A DNA stretch of 64,000 bases from Pithys albifrons albifrons (taxonomy: Eukaryota; Chordata; Aves; Passeriformes; Thamnophilidae). The notes under the pieces were generated by a model. It made no database searches, was not told the origin of the DNA, and was given only the letters and a program-made list of their open reading frames with translations. The position numbers and the translations under genes are program-made. The stretch spans positions 11,164,965 through 11,228,964 of the forward strand of contig NC_092459.1 in the NCBI RefSeq assembly GCF_047495875.1. The letters are read 5' to 3'. How positions within the stretch are numbered: the stretch's first letter is position 1; every line of letters starts with the position of its first letter. Shown in pieces: positions 60,775 to 64,000 of the stretch.

Positions 60775-62856
60775 ATTATGTGTATATATGAAATAAACAG
60801 ATCATTTTTTTTCTAGAAGAAAAGATCAAGATGCGAAAAGAATAATAATAGGAAAAAACCCAAGATGCCAAAGGTACCATACCAGAAACATTATGAGAGT
60901 TGTAAAATTCAAATCTTAGTGTTTGTGCACATAGTATTTGCAAAAAACCCTCTGGAAAGCACATCGGACTTCACTTTTCACTAACCTGTGGTCAGTACCA
61001 GAATAATAATACTAAAATTAAATCAGATTTGTCCAAGCTTTACTTAGCCCTAATCTTAAACATTGACCAGTACCGTCTGTCCTGTTAATGTCTCCTCAGA
61101 ACAGGGAAAGGAGGAAGACGCAACTTGCATGGTAAAGTGCATTCAAATTGTCTTTCACTAGAAATGAGTTTTAAATTGGCCACCAACAAATTCATGGATT
61201 TCCTGATATTGACATTTCACACACAGAGAGGTGTACACTTACAGAAACACACTACATTAAAATGAAAGGTTTCATATACCACCTCAGACTTCTCAGGATG
61301 AAGGCTGCTTGTGCTCATTCCTGTTCTATGGGATTCCCGTGTCTGCGGCTACAATTTTGTAGACATATTTCAAGATTGATAAATTTACTTATATTTTTGC
61401 AGTTTAAAACTGCTTTTGGCACTAAGTGACTAAATTATAACAATATACAAATGAATCTTTCTCTTCTTTCTATGAATTATGGTATATTTTTGTCACCAAA
61501 TATTGTTTTTTCCCATATGATTGGCATGCCAAATAGACCTAGATGGGAACAGATCATTTCTTTTTCTGAAAGACATTAATTTTGAAGCAACCATAAAGAA
61601 TATCAACCTAGAGTGTTAAATTATTGAAAAAGCTATAAGCAACTGACAGTAGAACCTTTTATTACTAAATACCAAGTAGGTCTCATAGGCAGAACATGAT
61701 AAACATGAATACTTTAGGATATACAAAGCAAGCCTGAGAGACAGATTAACAAGAATGAGTTTGATAAAAAGTAATAAAACTGATAGTCAGTCAAGCTAAA
61801 AGAATTTGATATCATCCTCCTAACTACCTTCAAATAATAAGTATTAAAAAAATGGTAGTAGAAATGAAGATTTTTTGCATAACGCTTTAAGGAAAACACA
61901 GTAATCCTTTGTAAAAAGGTCTGAAATAAAATACCTATGTTGAGAAGAAATTATCTGTATATTTGTGATGAAATATTATATGAATTCAAGATGATTTGTG
62001 GGCTTAAACACTTAAAGGAATTTTAGGACTACTTTGAAGAAAGTATGGAGAGGTGACATAAAATTACAAGCTACACAAAATAATTTCAGTAATAAATAGG
62101 CTTTCTCAGAAATTAATGAGAATTTTAATTGACTTCCAAAACAGCAAGATTGAATTCTCAGTGGAAAAGTTAATAAGATTGTTGCTATTACTACAAAGTT
62201 ATAAAGCATTTGACATTCAGTTATTTGTAGGGTTGAAACTCCTTAGCACTTGCTTGATTGTTTTTCATGGATTTTGGGACATTAGGACACACGATTATGA
62301 AGTTTATGTGACAGGATTAGGTGGCAGAGCACCAGCACTTGAGCCACACTGGCTTTAGAAGAATAGTGTTCACAAAATGCCACAAAACAACTGTAATCAT
62401 GTCTTGGTTAATCTAAAATTTCAAGGCTTTTTACAGCTCATCAGTTGATTTAGTTGACAATTTCTCAAAACATCAGTACTGTGGACAACTACATTCGTAA
62501 ATATTCAGGAGCACATGACAGTTGAATGCTTCTGTGCAGTTTTGGCTTGTTTGCTGTAGTTCAAACAGACCTTTTGATTCCATATGAATCTCTTGTTATG
62601 TTGATGGTACTGGTCTGGAGGTTGCAAATTTCTCTCTCCGAGTTTGGAGCCTTTGCCATTTGTTTTTTTGTTTTACAAGCTTTCTGTTTCTGATATAATT
62701 TCTTATCTCTCTTCTCCATTAAGTGATGTATCTTTTCTTTACTGTTAAAAAAATCACCTGCTTTATAAGACAACCATTGTTATTAGCCATCAAAAGATAG
62801 ATTTAAAAGCTGATGTGTGAAAGAATTTCTATCTCATTCTGCAAGGTATTCTAGTT
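60775..62856. other. Unique AT-rich interval
   Basis: About 2.1 kb, no recognised gene, RNA gene or repeat. Confidence 0.55.
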
Positions 62857-63173
62857 ACAGAATCACAGAATCACAGAAGCACTTATGTTGGAAAAGACCT
62901 CTGAGATCATTGGTTCCAGCCTTTGCCCAATCACCACTACTAAATGCCACATCCAGTCATTTCTTGAACACCTTCAGGGATGCTGGCTCCATCACCTCCC
63001 TGGGCAGACCATTCCAATGCTTAACAACTCTTTCTGTGAAGAAATTCTTACTGATGTCCACCTGAACCACCCCTGGTGCAGCTTGAGACTATGTCCTCTC
63101 ATCCTGTCACTGGTTGCCTGGGAGAAGAGACTGACCACCACCTGGCTACAACCTCCTTTCAGGCAGTTGTAGA
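62857..63173 (-). mobile_element. CR1 LINE, 3' part, interrupted by a 5S-derived insert
   Basis: Starts ACAGAATCACAGAATCACAG (octamer terminus) and runs through CATCACCTCCCTGGGCAGAC and CTGGTTGCCTGGGAGAAGAG to TTTCAGGCAGTTGTAGA. In uninterrupted CR1 the next bases are GAGTGATAAG, which here appear only at 63464. The same CR1 therefore resumes on the far side of the insert. Confidence 0.93.
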
Positions 63174-63457
63174 TGCTACCCTGACACCCGATCCCGTCAG
63201 ATATTGGAAGCTAAACAGGGTCAGCCCCGGATTAGTACTTGAATGGGAATACCGGGGTGCTGTAGGTTTTAGTCCTGAGGACTTCAGCATCACTGTCCAA
63301 GCTCACTCAGCCATGGCAGATGAACCTTAGGAGTTAAAGGGTGGGGCCAGTTCCATGCATGCTGTGCCTCACCTAAAATATTCACTGTGCAGGCTCAAAG
63401 GACACTCCCACGTGGGTAGAGCCCTTCCCAAATCTCTGTTCATGAAACCTAGCCATA
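63174..63457 (+). mobile_element. 5S rRNA-headed chimeric insert in CR1
   Basis: An extra segment of about 284 bp splits the CR1 reading. The head (63176-63270) is 5S rRNA-derived. The body (about 63268-63440) matches the reverse complement of 60318-60475, sharing TGGCAGATGAACCTTAGGAG and GCTGTGCCTCACCTAAAA. The CR1 word before the insert is TGTAGA and the word at its far end is TATAGA, a possible imperfect target duplication. There is no A-rich or CR1-like tail, so the mobilising machinery is unclear. It could be a SINE-like repeat or a single chimeric retrocopy. Confidence 0.7.
63176..63270 (+). pseudogene. 5S rRNA pseudogene fragment
   Basis: Bases follow vertebrate 5S rRNA from about nucleotide 15 to the 3' end. 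GAAGCTAAACAGGGTCAG covers the box A region, then ATTAGTACTTGAATGGGAAT, and GTGCTGTAGG closes the 3' terminus. The first about 14 bases are missing. A 12-base block between the two TGGGA repeats of 5S (the box C region) is deleted, leaving one TGGGA. Scattered substitutions and a 2-base loss occur near 63184. With box C broken it should not be a functional polymerase III template. Confidence 0.88.
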
Positions 63458-63880
63458 TATAGAGAGTGATAAGATCTCTCCTGAGCATCTTTTTCTCCAG
63501 GCTAAACAAACCCAACTCCAGCTGCTCCTCATAGGAATTACTCTCTAGACCCTTCACCAGCTTCATTTCCCTTCTCTGGGCACACTCCAACACCTCAATG
63601 TCTTCCTTTTAGTGAGGGTCCAAGAACTGAAAACAGGATTCAAGGTGCAGCCTCACCAGTGCCGAGTACAGAAATAAAATCACTTTCCTGATCCTGCTGG
63701 GCACGCTATTGCTGATACAAGGCAGGATGCCATTGACTTTCAAGGCCACCTGGGCACATGATAGCTCATGTTCAGCAGCAGTTGACCAGCACTTCAGATC
63801 CTTTTCCACTGAGCCACTTTCCATCCACTTTGTCCCCAGCCTGTAGCAATGAATGGAACTGTTGTGACCAACATGCATGG
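63458..63880 (-). mobile_element. CR1 LINE, ORF2 part beyond the 5S-derived insert
   Basis: The CR1 resumes with AGAGAGTGATAAGATCTCTC and continues on the minus strand through the ORF2 C-terminal block ([18 protein letters not shown] at 63470-63540) to upstream coding sequence (SCAQVALKVNGILPCI and VILFLYSALVRLHLES at 63640-63770). Together with 62857-63173 it makes one truncated CR1 of about 740 bp before interruption. Frameshifted and non-functional. Confidence 0.92.
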
Positions 63881-64000
63881 GTGGTTGTGTTTAAATTAAA
63901 CAAGAATTTTCAAATTTGGTTAAGTACTAGGTGCAAGAATTTTGCCAGTGTGCCATGCTCAAAATGGAATGTATAGTCTAAAGAACAAAAAGACAATTCC

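Noticed and set aside
63176..63270. Functional 5S rRNA gene
   Set aside because: The 5' 14 bases and part of box C are missing, and it sits inside a retroelement insert.
1..64000. tRNA genes, CRISPR arrays or bacterial-type operons
   Set aside because: None seen; the sequence is clearly vertebrate nuclear DNA with CR1 and ERV-derived repeats.

Overview
This window looks like avian nuclear DNA, probably from a songbird or other passerine. The background is AT-rich and there is no operon-like or dense coding structure. Truncated CR1 LINEs are scattered through it, with the usual short 3' repeat built on ATTCTATG-like octamers. Solo LTRs of avian ERVL-like families occur at about one per 5 kb. 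No intact protein-coding gene could be identified, so the window reads as gene-poor intergenic or deep intronic sequence. Assignments rest on reading by eye and on remembered repeat families, not on a search.

Layout: CR1 (159-1143); two young solo LTRs of one family, here LTR1 (2685-3313, 4146-4776); LTR2 (7412-8115); a third LTR1 (9033-9660); an old degenerate LTR (about 13085-13740); CR1 pieces (17465-17995, 19143-19375); LTR3 directly followed by an opposite-strand LTR with class II-like promoter layout (21794-22414, about 22424-22986); a long unique stretch; LTR5 (29426-30033); CR1 on the plus strand (33062-33565); two abutting CR1s (35953-37045); a diverged LTR1 relative (37963-38585); a probable LTR relic (about 40880-41700); CR1 3' ends (43066-43213, 45398-45455); a transposon cluster (LTR6 49089-49653, LTR2 49771-50599, CR1 50704-51140); an inverted LTR1 (54190-54816); LTR7 (58666-59545); a composite LTR5 (59982-60768); and a CR1 (62857-63880) split by a 5S rRNA-derived insert.

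Several LTR boundaries are defined directly by the sequence. LTR1, LTR2 and LTR3 copies run from TG to CA (or one change from it) and sit between exact 5-bp target duplications: ACTAT, ACAAT, AGTGG, GCATT, AGAGT and GAGGG. This fits ERVL-like integration followed by LTR-LTR recombination, because no gag, pol or env segment is visible anywhere.

The most unusual object is at about 63174-63457. A 5S rRNA sequence missing its first ~14 bases and a 12-base internal block is joined to a body of about 170 bp. The reverse complement of that body also occurs inside the composite LTR at 59982-60768. The unit interrupts a CR1. It could be a one-off chimeric retrocopy or a member of an undescribed 5S-headed short interspersed repeat. 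Other points of note are an exact 46-bp tandem duplication, two adjacent perfect inverted repeats, and a weak candidate terminal exon at 2202-2440.
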